DNA of 64,000 nt from Ypsolopha sequella (GCA_934047225.1 OW203985.1:9875501-9939500), one strand, 5' to 3'; positions 11,101 to 22,629 are shown, counted from the first letter of the stretch. Made by a program: numbers and translations. The notes: generated by a model not told the origin, from the letters alone.

Positions 11101-14100
11101 GCACTGACAGAAATGATACTGATTAAATGGGTGAGAGTAAAAAGATAAGTTCATTTACATACGCTGAATAATAATATCATTTATTTATTTATTTTATTTA
11201 TTTATTTTTATTCAGGAAACACACAGTCACAAACATAACGGATAACAATATACAAGACACACAAACAGACCTACATTTCCTTAAAAGATCGTTTACAAAA
11301 ATAATGTGGGAAACAACAGGGGTGGTTTTGATAACATTAAATAAACACTGATAACACAAAGGTACGATAAACATTAAATACACACTGATAACATAGAGAT
11401 ACATTATTAAACCTTAAAGATTAAACAATATTTCGCCAGTCCTTTTTTTAAACTTTTTTATCATGTACTATCGCATTCAGAGATATTGTAGACAACCCTC
11501 TGGAAAAGTCAAATTTATATATTTCGATAATATTTGGTTAAGCGACTGTACCTACTTCAATTCTAGATCCTTACATAAAATTAAAAACAATGATTATTAT
11601 TTATTAGTTAAATTCAAACGGGTGTCTACACTATCTCTGAACGCAACTGTACATGCTAATATTCAGGGTATCTAAAACGGCCGACTTGGGTAAATCATAA
11701 AATGATATGAAAGTAAGATAGAGTCAGAAATTTTTCACGCGTGCAAAAAAGACGGCATTAGAACCGAATCATAATGTGATTCATGCAAAACGGCCTTTTT
11801 AGAGGACCAGGTCAAGATTATCCAGCGTATAAGGAAAATTCTACATACATATAAGGTGAAATTTAATCAACCGCCCGAATACATACTGGAGACTTAGTGA
11901 TGCTCAAGAAAAATGTTTAATGACCCGCCAGGTTTTTTTTCTAGGAATTATATTTGAACTAGCCCAGTTCATATGGAAACAAAATTTTTTTTTCATGATT
12001 TCGATAAAAGGCGTCATTGGACCTTGTTACTGGATCACCAACCAAGTCTCCAGTATGAATTATGGCGGTTGATTAAATTTCTCGTTGTATATTTTGTACA
12101 AAAAGTAGAAAGACGTAGTAGGTAGGTATGTGGACCAAAAAATCGGCGACATACTGAAGAAGAGTCAACTGAAAAATGTGATAGAACGAAATGATTTTTA
12201 GAGATACCTCACATACATTATTAAAATGTACTTTTACGTAGTATTTTCTGGGAATTTCTAAAGGTATGAGTATGAAGTACAGCAGTCGAACTGACAGGAA
12301 AATTACAGGAAATTAAGGAAGATTTAATTTAAAAAGTACTTTTTCCGAAAAGTTCACCGTAAAAACGTTTCTTGAACGAAAAACGTGTTTTTAAGAGCGC
12401 GCGATGTTTCTGTTGTCGTATCAGCCACGGCTCAGAGCGCGCTATTTTAAACTATAAAAAAAAGATCATAGAGTTCAATTCCACTTGATGTAAAATGAGG
12501 TGCTCAATGTCAGGGATAACGGGGTCTTAATTTATTCGAGTGTCAACTAAGTAGTCAAACACTCGCAAATCCACTTTTCATCGATTTTTCCGCCCCTAAC
12601 AACGTGGCGATTATTGCAAGCACCTCGAAGTACTAGATCCTCACGCATACAGTTCATTGCGCTTGCCCGTGTGCTATTAAAATAAACGTGGTAAAACCGG
12701 GATACGCCTATATATGCAGACACGATCCGGAAAATCCCGTCATACAAGGCAACTTGATCGATGCCAATAAATTATCGGGCATTCCCGCTTGACGTGATTC
12801 ATAATATTATAGTTGTTAGATTAATTATATTTAAGGCGAGGGTATTCGGAGAAATCGGTCCTGTCCTAATATGTCTTTTATTCTTATTTATTCCAATTAA
12901 TTTACACAGTTTATTTTCCTAACCCAGTAATACGTAAGTTCACATTTGACCCTGGTCCGTTGTGAAAATTTTCCATTGAATAAAGTAGTACTCAGTAGGG
13001 TCACTGGTCGGTTGGGAAAAAAAAATAAATTAATTTTGCAACTATGGATCACAAAATAAAAAAAATAAAACTAAATAGAATAAATTTTGTTAGTAAACTT
13101 AGTCTACTCCTATGCTAAGTGTTAGTAACATTGAAATTTAAGGCGATATGTAGAAGTTTTAGCGTCCCTGTTACTCCATATGCGAAAAAACTCTCATTGC
13201 GAGAGGGACGGATACGTGGAAAAGTAGCAAAACGTCGGTTTTTTTTAAATATAAGTTGTACTAAAGTTACTATAAAAATTTCGTTTAACCAGGTCCTAGA
13301 TACCGTTAAAACCCATCTAATAAAATATAACTGCAGTCCATATGTCATTCCAAATTGTCAAACCAGTAACTGTAGAATTGGTGTCGAAAAAGATTTCTTT
13401 TCAATAAATATTTTTATCGAGCCGAATTTCTTCAGTCGCGTTTATGTTCAACAGATCCCGAGAAAAAGATTCCAAAAATAACATACTACATATATTATCA
13501 AAATAATAAATTATTTTTAGAATATGCAGGTTCTAAAAGTGTCGTTTTTTTCCGTAGCGCCTTAACACTTGGCTATCCCACTCAGTGGAAACGGGCCGAT
13601 CAGAAATCTCGGGACTTCAAGGTGTTTTTATTTATTATTTTGGAATTAGAAGGATAGGTTTTTAATATAACGGCCGTTTTATATTTCACTTCGTACGACG
13701 TTTATTTAGGTATAAGTTTTATTGTCAAAAAATAATGTAACTCAAATGAATCGATATCTAGATCATAGTTTAGACCTATCTTTGCGATTTTATTGGATGC
13801 AGGTAATCGCGTATCGAACGGCCGAAAAATTATACTCAAAAAGTGAAATAAAGCATATATTTTTGTCAAAATTTAATTATCACGAAATCACGGCTTGAAA
13901 TGAATGCGAAAAGATACGAAATCGGGAGAACCCTGCCTTAAGCCTTTTCAGAGTGCATGCGTGCATGTGTGAAAATGTATTATTTGAGGTCTTGAAACGA
14001 AGTTGTATAATTACTAGGTGTGTAACTAATTTAGTTTTTTTTTTAAACTACATGAACATTTTCTGTTTATAATTAAATGTTATTTATACATATCAGCTTT

Positions 14101-17100
14101 TACAAAGGGGACAGACAGCGAAATGACCGGGGACCAACGGCGGATCCAGGGGGGGGTCATGAGGGTCATGACCCCCCCTGGGTATAGTTCAACTTTTTTT
14201 TTCTATACAGACAAATTTACCTAAAATTGCACTTTTTTTTTAATTTGTACTAATTCGGAGCCTGTGACCCCCCCCTGACTCGGAGGCTGGATCCGTCCTT
14301 GCCAGGAACTGAGTAGTTCGGTAGTTTGGGTTGGTTCTAGTAGGTAGAATTAGTATTAGTAAGTAAGTAGTAATTAGTATTTGGCTGGTTTATTCGTCCA
14401 AGGTAATTGGTAGATAGTAATTTGTTCAAATGAATACGAAAGTGCAATTATTATAATGGAATAAAATGAAATTTATTTATTTTTTGCATGGTGTTTTATT
14501 ATATTTTTGATCATTACATAATTTCGATCATTGTGGTCCCCTCGTTGTAATAACAAAGTAAAATATTGAATTGACCCAAAAATAACGTAAACAAGTATGG
14601 CTGCCCGTAAAATACGAAGCAACTATGCAACAAGTATATTAAAACCAAGGTTTTCTTTTCCTTATAAGTCTAACATTGCAATCCGGTTTATTTTAATATT
14701 TCGAACAGGCAAATTGAATCAGAAATTCTCTAAGGAGACGATACAGCCTTTGTACTGATGACTCGGAAAATTTAAATAAAAAACCGGTCAAGGGCGAGTC
14801 AGACTCACGTACCTAGGGTTCCGTAATTCGACAGTCTTAGGAATTTTGCCATTTTGTTTTCGTGAATTACTCAACCGGTATATTTTTCCTGTAATCTGTA
14901 CGTAAACACATATTACCAAGATTTTTAGGGTTCCGTAGTACCTAAAAGGAACCTTATGGTGAGACTCCGTTGTCCGTCCGTCCGTCCGTATGTCACAGTC
15001 TCATAACTTTAGCACCGTTAAAGATAAAGACATGAAATTTGGCACAAAAACAGCATTAATTTACCCACATATCACGATGTAAAATAAATATGTAAAATTT
15101 TAAATTGGTCAAATATTTTTTTGTAATTTTTCAGGGATTACTCGAATATAGTTTAATACCCATATTATATTTTTAAAAAATATTTTTTTTATGTAAGTAT
15201 TAATTTTTTTTATTCCTACTTTTTAAAAAAAAAAATTAATCGTTATTGTTTTCCTGTAATTGGTGGGACATTCATTTTTTTGTGGTTTTTAAAAGATTTC
15301 TCAAAAATTGGTGCCAAAAAATATAATTAAGGTGGGCCATCCCGCTCTGCTGCCATATAAATGCTTTAGATGTTTGTGACGTCCTGATAGCTTTGATGTC
15401 AATGAAACTTTGCACACATATTTATATATGTTTCTCTTCTCCCTCACACCACACTCCAATCCATCTCTCAGAGGTGCAAGATGGCAAGATATTCAAAAAG
15501 CGCCGAATTTGTGAAATGGTTTCAGGTAAAAACTGTTTTCCATGAAACGGTAACGGTTTATCTATAGAAAAGTGTAAAAACTTAGCCTTCTTTACATGAA
15601 CGACGTCTGTATTTCTCTCTTTTTTATTTCCAGTATAGATAAAAATTATAGAACTTGCTAAATTTGTAAAAACGAGGCAATATTCACGATATTGACAGCT
15701 ATTATGAGTGTTCCATCAAATTTTGCTTTTTGGGCTGTATAGAGACGTAGTTAGATAATACTTGTGAAAAAAAAATGAAGGAAATAAGCTGTTGAGTTCA
15801 CCTTTCGTATGGATCTTAAGGAAAATCCAGGCGTAAACGGGCCACACTTAAGGTATATATTTTTACAATCAGCTCTGTACTATCTACAATTTGATATTCA
15901 TATTGTATTTTTAGAATATCATTTTTATTTTTTATCTCTTTTGAACATTTTACATTTTTTTACACCGTGTTATTTGGGCAAATCAATTATATTTTTGTGC
16001 CAAATTTCAAGTCGTGCTAAAGTTATGAGGCTGTGACATACGGATGGACGGACGGACAACGCAGTCTCACTATAAAGGTTCCTTTTGTATCTTTGGGATA
16101 CTACGGAACCCTAAAAAAGGAAATATTATGGTATAGGTATACTAATATAATGCCGTCCCATAAAACGTATCACTTTTGTGTTAAGTTAAACTAATAAACA
16201 CTGCCAGTTCAGGCTGTTGTATTCGTTTAAAAGTATTCAACTAAAGTTTATTAAAATAATTGACAAAATAAAGCCATTTACCTATTGCAATTTACTCAAC
16301 TTAATTATGGTTAAATTTGTAAAACAGCACTTTATTAAACAGTGTTATACCTATAGATAATTTGATTCGGTTGATTTAGTATAGATATTTTAAATAACGT
16401 AGCCTTTCTTTAGGCTATACCAAAAAAAAATGGGGTGTTTTCTATTGTTTACTATTGTTATAGTGGAGTAAATGGATTCGAAAACACCCCATTTCATATA
16501 CGTATTTAATTTTTTGGTAAATGTTTATTGAGTATTCAATTAAGATTCTCACTGAAGGAAAACGCGATTGGATGAAATTTTCTCGATAGAATTTAATTCC
16601 GAAAAGACCTCTAAAATGTTTTATTTTTTCCTGTAATTCTGAAATCCTAACTAATTTCATTGTGAAATTGCATTCAAAATGTGGATATTATGTATTTGTA
16701 CAGTCTCCTTTCCTTGAAAATATTTTTGGCAAAATAGCTTAGTATATTTTATATGAATAAAAAACCGACTTTTTGCTACTTTTCCACGAATCCGTTCCAC
16801 TCCTCGCACTGAGGGTTTATTCGCATATGGAGTAACAGGGAGGCTAAAACTTTTACGTAGCTCCTTAAATGGCTGCAACAGAGTTTGAGAGCTCTCACGT
16901 TCGTTGTCCGATTATGTCAACTGTTTTTCAACCGAACTTGCACGTTTAAGTCAAGCTTGATTGATTAGTCGTCCATTATCTGAGCATAACCGAACCGCGG
17001 TTCGGCTTCTTGCTTTTTGGGCACAAAACAATATTTATCGATCTTCCAAAAAAATTAAATCAGGTGACGTTTCATATCACTCAGTCCCCAGTATAATATA

Positions 17101-20100
17101 AACATAGACATGAAAAAAACTCACGTTTTCTTTACGTACGGGAAAGCGAATTAGACATCGAGAACTTGCCCTTCAAATGTTCCCACTGGAACTGATTTCA
17201 CTGACATTCAATTGATTACTTTGGTAAAAAAAGGAGCGAAGAAACAAATAGCAATTACAGTCACCAGTGCATGGGAAAGAAACGCGACGGAAGCGAGTCC
17301 ACATATTGACGCGATGTTTGAAGCAAAAAATTATCTGCTAATAATACAAGTGAGTTCGCGTTACAGTTTGTGTGTTTGCTGTTCCTTGTTTTTACATTAA
17401 GGCGAATGACCACGCTAAATTAGCAACTCGATGTGTGTCGGTACAAATATCAATGGGAACGACATTGAAATAATGTTCATTTCAGCGTGCATCGAAAAGT
17501 GGCTGTTACGACAACCACTGCGTCTCCGGCTAGCGCAAAATAGGAGAAAATAATACTTTTCACATGGACGCCATGAACGAAAAAAAAATTTTGAACTTGA
17601 ATTTTTTAGGCCTAAAATTTCGACTAAGGGGTCATCTCGGCCACATAAAACTCGGACGCGTGTCCGAGTTGACACCTTTCGATTAAATCAATTTTACTGG
17701 GGGTCAACTCGGCCTCACATACAAAGTACAGTCAATTTAAGAAAGGATTGCATCCAAATACCTACTATAAAACTTCAAATAAAACGATAAAAAAAAATTA
17801 AAAGCAATCTCGTTACCAGAAAAGAACATGCTTTGTTGAAATCATGATAAGACTTACCTGTCTCTTCCTTTCCATATAGTTTAAATATATTCAAATAATA
17901 TTCTATATCTTTATAATAATATATTTAAATATTGATATTTCGTTTTATTTTGAAGCCACGTCGTTATTTGTCTTAAGAATTTAAATCATATTACATTTTC
18001 TAAGGACTTCTTGTGTTGACTGTACAAAACTACCTCAAATTTTCACTGTCAGCCGAGTTGACCCCCAATAAAATTGATTTAATCGAAAGGTGTCAACTCG
18101 GACACGCGTCCGAGTTTTATGTGGCCGAGATGACTCCTTAGTCAAAATTTCCTATAATTTGGTTAAATAATCATTAAAATCGCTTTAGGCGTTTGGAAGG
18201 ATTAAGAGAATTCTTGTGTTAATCATGTGAAACTTTCGATGACTTTCGATTTTTTTGTCAAAACTTACAATAGAAAAACAGTTTATGAAACTTAAAATTT
18301 ATTTTTGACTCTATAATGCCTACCATATATTTTTATGAAAGTTTTTGGACCACCCGTGTGGGAGGAGTAGGCCTTCAAAGACAGGTCCAAATTGCAGTTG
18401 GCGTATCCATTCGCCTTAACGAAATAGATAAATCATGCGAAATAAATAATTTAATGACGAAATAAACTTTGATTTTTCATATCAAATATGAATGATGCTT
18501 TTACAAAACAATAACAAATATTACCTACTTTCATTTAATTGTCCACCGATTTGTTCAAATCTCCCGGGTTTGTTCCTCCGAGATTTGGCAACCCTAAGAC
18601 CACCCTTAGGTTTTAATTATTTTTTTATTATTTGCGTGATAGAGACCATAGTAAAATGTATTCTGTGAAAATTTTAGCTACCTATAACGGCTGAAGCTGT
18701 AGACCCATGTGTCAGACGGACAGACAGACAGTTGGACAGACAGCGGACGCTTAGTAATAGGGTCCCGGTTGGCACCCTTGTGGTTTAGAACCCTAAAAAC
18801 GAACAATTATTTAACGTTTTATTTATACCAGCCGAAGTCCTACAGCGTTATTTACATCGATTCAGTTTCCCCGTGGGAATTTTACTAAAATTCTACCTTC
18901 TAACTGTGCAATATACGAGTACAAATTATAAACATTTTGTTATTGTGCATGTATCCACCTTATTTGACTCCTTGCGCTGATTCCTCAACCCTCTTCATTT
19001 TTAGGGTTACGTACCCAAAGGGTAACCAACGGGATACTATTACTCAGACTCCGCTGTCCGTCTGTCGGTCCGTCTATCTGTCCGTCTGTCTGTCAGTCTG
19101 TCCACAGGCTGTATCTCATGAACCGTGATAGACAATTAAAATTTTCAAAGATGATGTATTTCTGTTGCCGCTATTACAACAAATACCAAAAAACAGAATA
19201 AAATAAATATTTAAGGGGGCTCCCATACAACAGACATGTTTTTTTTTGCCGTTTTTATAGATAATGGTACGGAACCCTTCGTGCGCGAGTCCGACTCGCA
19301 CTTAGCCGGCTTTTTACTAAACCGTGTATTTTCTTTGCGTATATATTTAATACACTTTAAGTAAATAATTATTAAATATTAACTTAATTATCTTTTTAAA
19401 TTATTAAACTAGATGAAAGACATTTAAATAAAATGTAAGTGAAATACATTTCGGGCCATTGATTGTGACTGATGACGGGCCCGAATGGCCAGAAATATAT
19501 CTCACTTAAATTTTATTTAAGGCGATATGTAAAAGTTTTAGTGTCCCTGTTACTCCATATGCGAAAAAATCCTCAGTGCGAGAGGGACGGATTCGTGGAA
19601 AAGTAGCAAAAAGTCGGTTTTTTATTAATATAAAATGTACTAAAGTTGCTATCAAAATTTCGTTTAACCAGGTCCTAGATACTGTTAAAACCCACCTAAT
19701 AAAATATAATTGCAGTCTATATGTCATTCTAAATTGTCAAACCAGGAGAATTGGTGTCGAAAAAGACCTCATTTCAATAAATATTTCTATCGAGCCGAAT
19801 TTCTCCAATCGCGTTTCTGTTTTAACAGATCCCTAGAAAAAGAATCCAAAAATAATATACTATTTTATCAAAATAATACATTATTTACTGAAGTAGATAT
19901 GCAAGTCCTTAAAGTGTCAATTTTTTTCCGTAGCGCCTATCTAGCTAGTTTAATCATTTATTATCACATTTTAACCGCTATATATAGGTAATAATAATGA
20001 ATTTTTTTTAGGTGTTACGGTAAAAAATATAGGTTATTAATAAAATTATATATATATATATATATTAATAAAAAAATAAGCACGTATAGATAATATAGAG

Positions 20101-21863
20101 TCATCTTTGAAAAAAAAAAGTTTGTATTGGAAATGTTCACTCTAGGGTAGACATTGTCTACCCTGGCGTCATACATTTTTTTTTTCAAAGTGATATTTAA
20201 ATTTTTTCAATTTTTTTTTATTGTTATTCTTGACCAATTGCTTGCTTTTCCAGCAAAAAGTTCTGTGCACGCCACTGTGATATAATATAAGCAAGGAAAA
20301 CACATTTCCGAAATAAGTTTACATCGTCGTCTCTCTGACTTCAAAAGACATTAGGCAAATTAGGCAAACGTACTTTGAAAAAATAAGCGTCAGCTAAAAG
20401 CACCCATTTCATAAATGACTTCCATCATCCCAAATCTCCTACAAGGCTAACAGGTTTGTTTATGCAAGTATTTACGTAAAACATTGAAAAATGCCCGTCT
20501 ATTGTCATTCACATAAACTGTAGCGAGCCCGTTCTCTGTAATGTATTGTTTACATTATCGCCCGTTCCGCGTACTGATAGAAAGCGGTAATGGAGCCTTC
20601 GCGCAACCTTGGCAATCGGTGCATCGCTGGTTTCTTTGATTGTTTCTTCACTATTGTAGAAGAGCAATGGAGAAATTAATATAGGTGTGTGATATAATAA
20701 AAGTAATATCTGTCAAGCGTTCGGTCCATGTCGTACACAAATTACCTACACAAAACACGAGTCGGACGTACCATTTATAAAAACGGCAATAAAAACATGT
20801 CTGTTGTATGGGAACCCCCTTAAATATTTATTTTATTCTGTTTTTTAGTATTTGTTGTTATAGCGGCAACAGAAATACATCATCTGTGAAAACTTCAACT
20901 GTCTAACTATCACGGTTCATGAGATACAGCCTGGTGACAGACGGACAGCGGAGTCTTAGTAATAGGATCCCGTTGGTTACCTTTTGGGTACGGAACCCTA
21001 AAATACATTTTATTTTGCGCCCGATATGGCGTCGAGCATTGTCTGTACTTTCCTGGGACCAGTGTAGTTCACAGTTCTACTCCCATTACAAATAGCGCAG
21101 CCGTTATTAATTTATACCGCAGACGGACAGACACTGAATCTTCACTTTGTTTTTAGACGGAACCCTATGAATATAATTTAATCTTGGTACTTGAACATTG
21201 ATTCGTGCAATATTTATACGCTCCAGTGATTAAACAGTAGCAAATAAGTATATCTATCGATGACCGTTAAAATAATCACTTTGTTTACTGACCTACTTTT
21301 ATACGAACTGTCTTCTATTAGTACCATTATTAAATCTACTTTCTTGTAAAAGAAATTAAATTATCTGATTAATTAAAGCAATTGAAAATGTCCAATCCAG
21401 AAATGGTTAAATGGAGAAGAAGTGTCATTTAAAGAAGTGGTCCCCGAACGTCAAACCTTCTGAAAACAAGACCGTTCCTTTTGTGACCCTAAAACTAAAA
21501 CCATAAACAAACTTTTTTTAATGTCTCTCAATCTGAAATGCAATCTCTCTATCACGATTTCTATAACTTATGAACCGGACAAAATATAAGTATAAAATTC
21601 AAATAATACCTAAAATTTGTTAGTTTAAAAACACAAAAAATCCAATAACAAAAAAAACTTACTCGAAAACAATCATCAGAGACGCTGTAGACGCCTACAT
21701 TCCGGTCGGAGACGCCAATGACATACGCCTCATCCATATTGAGGTCTGTCATGTTCAGACCCTCATGTTCTTCCACCGGTGGCTTCTCCAGCCAGGACTT
21801 GAGCATCTCTCCATACTCCTCCCACCCATCATTAGCCACGAACACTGCCGATTCGTTAGACAT
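5054..21863 (-). CDS. Hgsnat: HGSNAT-like heparan-alpha-glucosaminide N-acetyltransferase, 5' exons (partial)
   Basis: The gene encodes a lysosomal membrane enzyme that acetylates terminal glucosamine of heparan sulfate using cytosolic acetyl-CoA (family knowledge). Three exons join in phase: 21863-21663, 11103-10973 and 5178-5054 (152 codons plus one base). The joined product fits the lumenal N-terminal domain. MDEAYVIGVS...DDCFRCPFEL parallels the human MDQALLLIHN...CCYHCLFQVL stretch, and ICQLRPEVGEFGVYRL parallels VCRLEYRFGEFGNYSL, followed by a C...EPVD motif. Three N-glycosylation sequons (NMT, NTT, NAS) agree with a lumenal domain. The first ATG has an in-frame upstream stop, yet no signal peptide is visible, so an upstream signal-bearing start cannot be excluded. 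Intron 1 is about 10.6 kb and intron 2 about 5.8 kb, both full of transposons. The transmembrane catalytic part lies off the left edge. Clusters of TCAGT initiator-like motifs at 22028-22061 (minus) may mark the transcription start. Confidence 0.8.
5259..5608. repeat. 350-bp hairpin element related to 3879-4893
   Basis: The ends TATACAGTTGGAAAAAATTC and GAATTTTTTCCACCCTGTATA are inverted. The arms carry the same GGGCCCTGGA(G/T)GGG block and CTGAAAGGA(A/C)A sequence as the larger element. The terminal TATA at 5605-5608 is also the first TATA of the next hairpin. Confidence 0.85.
5605..6149. repeat. 545-bp hairpin element (TATACAGGGTGTAA ends)
   Basis: Inverted arms of about 180 bp start TATACAGGGTGTAATCGTTA and end with its complement near 6149. 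The middle is unique AT-rich sequence with no ORF of note. It abuts the preceding element, sharing four bases (TATA), as expected if one inserted into the TATA target of the other. Confidence 0.85.
7331..7719 (+). repeat. 390-bp dispersed repeat, copy 1
   Basis: From CAATGCATGTGCTCGTAAAG to AAGC/TAGCATAAACTACTATTAT this stretch closely matches 62580-62972 in the same orientation, 55 kb away. An ORF crosses it (7333-7587) but carries only small differences from the second copy, where it is broken, and no known domain. The element type is unknown; termini are unclear. Confidence 0.75.
7774..8461. mobile_element. Non-autonomous hAT element B (688 bp)
   Basis: Inverted termini CAGTGGCGGATTTGC and GCAAATCCGCCACTG are flanked by ATTTGGCC (7766-7773) and ATTTAGCC (8462-8469), an 8-bp duplication with one mismatch. 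The AAGACCCAGT triplet is tandemly repeated near 7792-7819. The termini resemble element A (CAGTGGCG). No transposase is encoded. Confidence 0.88.
8660..9036. mobile_element. SINE-like composite with tRNA-type B box
   Basis: At 8681-8835 there is a CGTCACGACATGAATCCCCG...CACTCGGTACAC...GTGAGCTCTATCGCC block, repeated at 28953-29225. Next comes GCATGCAGGTTTCCTCATGA and ATGTTTTCCTTCACC, sequence typical of abundant lepidopteran SINEs. On the minus strand, 8973-8962 reads GGTTCGATCCCC, a tRNA B-box, with a TAGCTAAGGGG A-box-like stretch at about 9023-9013. A tRNA-derived origin is inferred. It is not a functional tRNA gene, because no cloverleaf can be drawn. Confidence 0.6.
9174..9943. mobile_element. 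Non-autonomous hAT element C (770 bp)
   Basis: The termini CAGGGGTCGGCAACC and GGTTGCCGACCCCTG are perfect inverted repeats, flanked by a perfect 8-bp duplication AATTAGAG (9166-9173, 9944-9951). The subterminal region is rich in GGGCCGCATGCGGCCCGCGG, a common feature of this hAT lineage in animals. There is no transposase ORF. Confidence 0.93.
9968..10082. repeat. 115-bp AT-rich perfect hairpin
   Basis: AAGCTTTATTTATTTCTGTT and its complement enclose a short loop (GGTACTCGATATA). The arms are nearly identical, about 50 bp each, so transcripts in either direction would form a stable hairpin. Confidence 0.85.
10357..10758. repeat. 400-bp inverted-repeat element
   Basis: The GTTCCGAGATT/AATCTCGGAAC outer ends, and inner blocks such as ATACCACTTGTTACCTTA versus GTAAGGTAACAAGTGGTAT, form arms of roughly 150 bp. 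No ORF is seen. It is probably a MITE of unknown superfamily. Confidence 0.75.
10973..11103 (-). CDS. Hgsnat: HGSNAT-like exon 2
   Basis: The acceptor TTTCTGTCAG precedes 11103 and the donor GTGAGT follows 10973. The exon reads CPFELQKTLEAGVEDWW, then VTGTARRATWRIYADTAEEY and ISARNT, and ends two bases into a Thr codon that exon 3 completes. Its start is in phase with exon 1 (phase 0). The C-P-F-E-L start matches the cysteine-rich lumenal part of the family. Confidence 0.8.
11667..11808. repeat. ~140-bp MITE (CTAAAACGGCCGACTTGGG type), copy 1
   Basis: It begins GTATCTAAAACGGCCGACTT and ends AAAACGGCCTTTTTAGAGGACC. The internal CACGCGTGCAAAA(A/G)AGACGGCATT is shared with copies at 30615-30750 and 52498-52805. 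The ends are imperfect inverted repeats. Confidence 0.7.
11850..12092. repeat. ~240-bp inverted-repeat element (AAGGTGAAATTTAATCAACC ends)
   Basis: AAGGTGAAATTTAATCAACC and CATACTGGAGAC at the left are complemented by GTCTCCAGTATGAATT and GGCGGTTGATTAAATTT at the right. Related ends occur at 26317-26579, 27065-27210 and 61945-62005. Confidence 0.75.
13138..13565 (+). mobile_element. TTAA-bounded ~425-bp element, copy 2 (most complete)
   Basis: It starts TTAAGGCGATATGTAGAAG and ends CCGTAGCGCCTTAA. A reading frame opening at 13119 and ending at 13481 (120 aa) crosses most of it, with VTPYAKKLSLREGRIRGKVA, then TKVTIKISFNQVLDTVKTHL and IKYNCSPYVIPNCQ. The same frame is recognisable in the copies at 2251 and 19517. 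Whether the ORF is ever translated is unknown. Confidence 0.85.
14924..16117. mobile_element. 1.2-kb non-autonomous element with AGGGTTCCGTAGTA ends
   Basis: The left end reads TTAGGGTTCCGTAGTACC, AAAGGAACC, then GTCCGTCCGTCCGTCCGTAT and GTCACAG. The right end carries the inverse: CTGTGACATACGG, GGACGGACGGACAACG, GGTTCCTTTTGTA and TACGGAACCCTAA. The inverted ends are about 85 bp long. No transposase is recognisable inside. The ORF at 15809-16036 is AT-rich, without motifs. Confidence 0.7.
16510..16868 (-). mobile_element. TTAA-bounded element, diverged partial copy 3
   Basis: The right end (TTTTACGTAGCTCCTTAA on the plus strand) and the CCACGAATCCGT, CCATATGG...AACAGGGA blocks match the family in reverse orientation. 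The left part keeps only pieces such as AAACGCGATTGG and TTCTCGATAGAA. It is heavily diverged with internal deletions. Confidence 0.65.
17614..18150. repeat. ~535-bp hairpin element (GAGTTGACACCTTTCGATTA arms)
   Basis: Inverted arms of about 110 bp, 17614-17725 and 18045-18150, contain ACTCGGACGCGTGTCCGAGT (itself palindromic) and GACACCTTTCGATTAAATCA. The loop is AT-rich and unique. It is probably a MITE. Confidence 0.85.
18999..19317 (+). repeat. Lepidopteran AGGGTT(C/A)CGTAC repeat, copy 1
   Basis: It opens TTAGGGTTACGTACCCAAAG, carries GTCCGTCTGTCGGTCCGTCT-type GTCY runs, and closes GTGCGCGAGTCCGACTCGCA followed by CTTAGCCGGCTTTTTA. An inverted relative is at 20741-21003. The two flank 1.4 kb that includes a TTAA element. 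Confidence 0.7.
19517..19939 (+). mobile_element. TTAA-bounded ~425-bp element, copy 4
   Basis: The left end, TTAAGGCGATATGTAAAAG, is intact. The right end reads CCGTAGCGCCTA and has lost the terminal TTAA. The family ORF is open from 19576 to 19836, with REGRIRGKVAKSRFFINIKC and KTHLIKYNCSLYVILNCQT. Confidence 0.8.
20741..21003 (-). repeat. Lepidopteran AGGGTTCCGTACCC repeat, copy 2 (inverted)
   Basis: The right end TTTTGGGTACGGAACCCTAA, with GACGGACAGCGGAGTC and CATGTCTGTTGTATGGGA inside, is the reverse complement of the 18999-19317 repeat. The GAGTCGGACGTACC at its left corresponds to the degraded GAGTCCGACTCGCAC end. Confidence 0.7.
21663..21863 (-). CDS. Hgsnat: HGSNAT-like exon 1 (start codon)
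   Basis: The ATG at 21863-21861 opens 67 codons: MSNESAVFVANDGWEEYGEM, an acidic stretch PPVEEHEGLN, then MTDLNMDEAYVIGVSDRNVG and VYSVSDDCFR. The donor GTAAGT follows at 21662 in phase 0. An in-frame TAA sits five codons upstream. Homology to the family starts at about residue 40. Confidence 0.75.
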
Positions 21864-22629
21864 TACTGCACTTTGTTATAAATCACTCACGGAATTTTTA
21901 GTTTTTTATTCTCGGTTACACGAACGTTTTGAACAACGTTTATCTTGTTTTACACATGATAGCGTCGTGTGATTGTTTACATACAAGACGTGTTTGTTCG
22001 TGCTGTCGGGCGTCGGTATCAAGTGGCACTGACGTTCGGGCCACTGAGAGTGTCTGACTGAGAGTAAGTACCCCACCAGTCACCCACCAGACCAGCTTTA
22101 GATGGCAAATGGCGATGCGGTGAGCTGGGCTACTTGTGTACGATCCTCTAGAAACGGTCTCGATTTATTCAAATTATATTAAATAACTTAACATAACAAA
22201 TTGCATAATGTTGGAGTGATGTTTCGGAAAGTTTTTAAGAACTGGCAGTGAGTTATGCCTAAGCATCTTTCTCAAAAGTTACCTGATCGTAGTGCTTGAG
22301 AAACGCAAGTTTAACTTAATAAGCACCAAAAAAAACCGGTCACGTGCGATTACGTCGAGCGCCTCGAGCGTTCCGTATCGTCCTTATTATTTAAAAGAAA
22401 AAAATTACAAACGTAATTTTGCAGCATAATTGTCATATTCCACGTAAAATGAGAAATTATAATTTTCGGATTCATTCCTTCAGTTATGCCAGAAGACCTA
22501 CCCTCGTGCTAAATTCACGATTCTAAGGCAACTGGAAGTGCCCTATAGGTTTTCATAGCAGTTGCTTTTTTTCGTGTCGAGTTAAGAGCCTGATTTTTTA
22601 ACAGCACCATGATTAAGGCCGTTGACCGA

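Larger units (their letters stand above)
11104..21662. other. HGSNAT-like intron 1 (10.6 kb): contents
   Basis: The intron is occupied by TTAA elements, AGGGTTCCGTA elements and hairpins listed separately. A tract at 11170-11420, (ATTT)n followed by an AT-rich tail, looks like the 3' end of a retroelement. The bases at 14137-14300, with CGGATCCAGGGGGGG and its near-complement, resemble a degraded hAT end pair. I see nothing supportable in 12093-13137, 13566-14136, 16869-17613, 18151-18998 and 19940-20740, apart from low-complexity AT and T runs (for example TATATA at 20048-20064). Confidence 0.5.

Noticed and set aside
12547..12747. 66-aa minus ORF in HGSNAT intron 1
   Set aside because: No recognised motif and no splice-linked partner; cannot be separated from chance.
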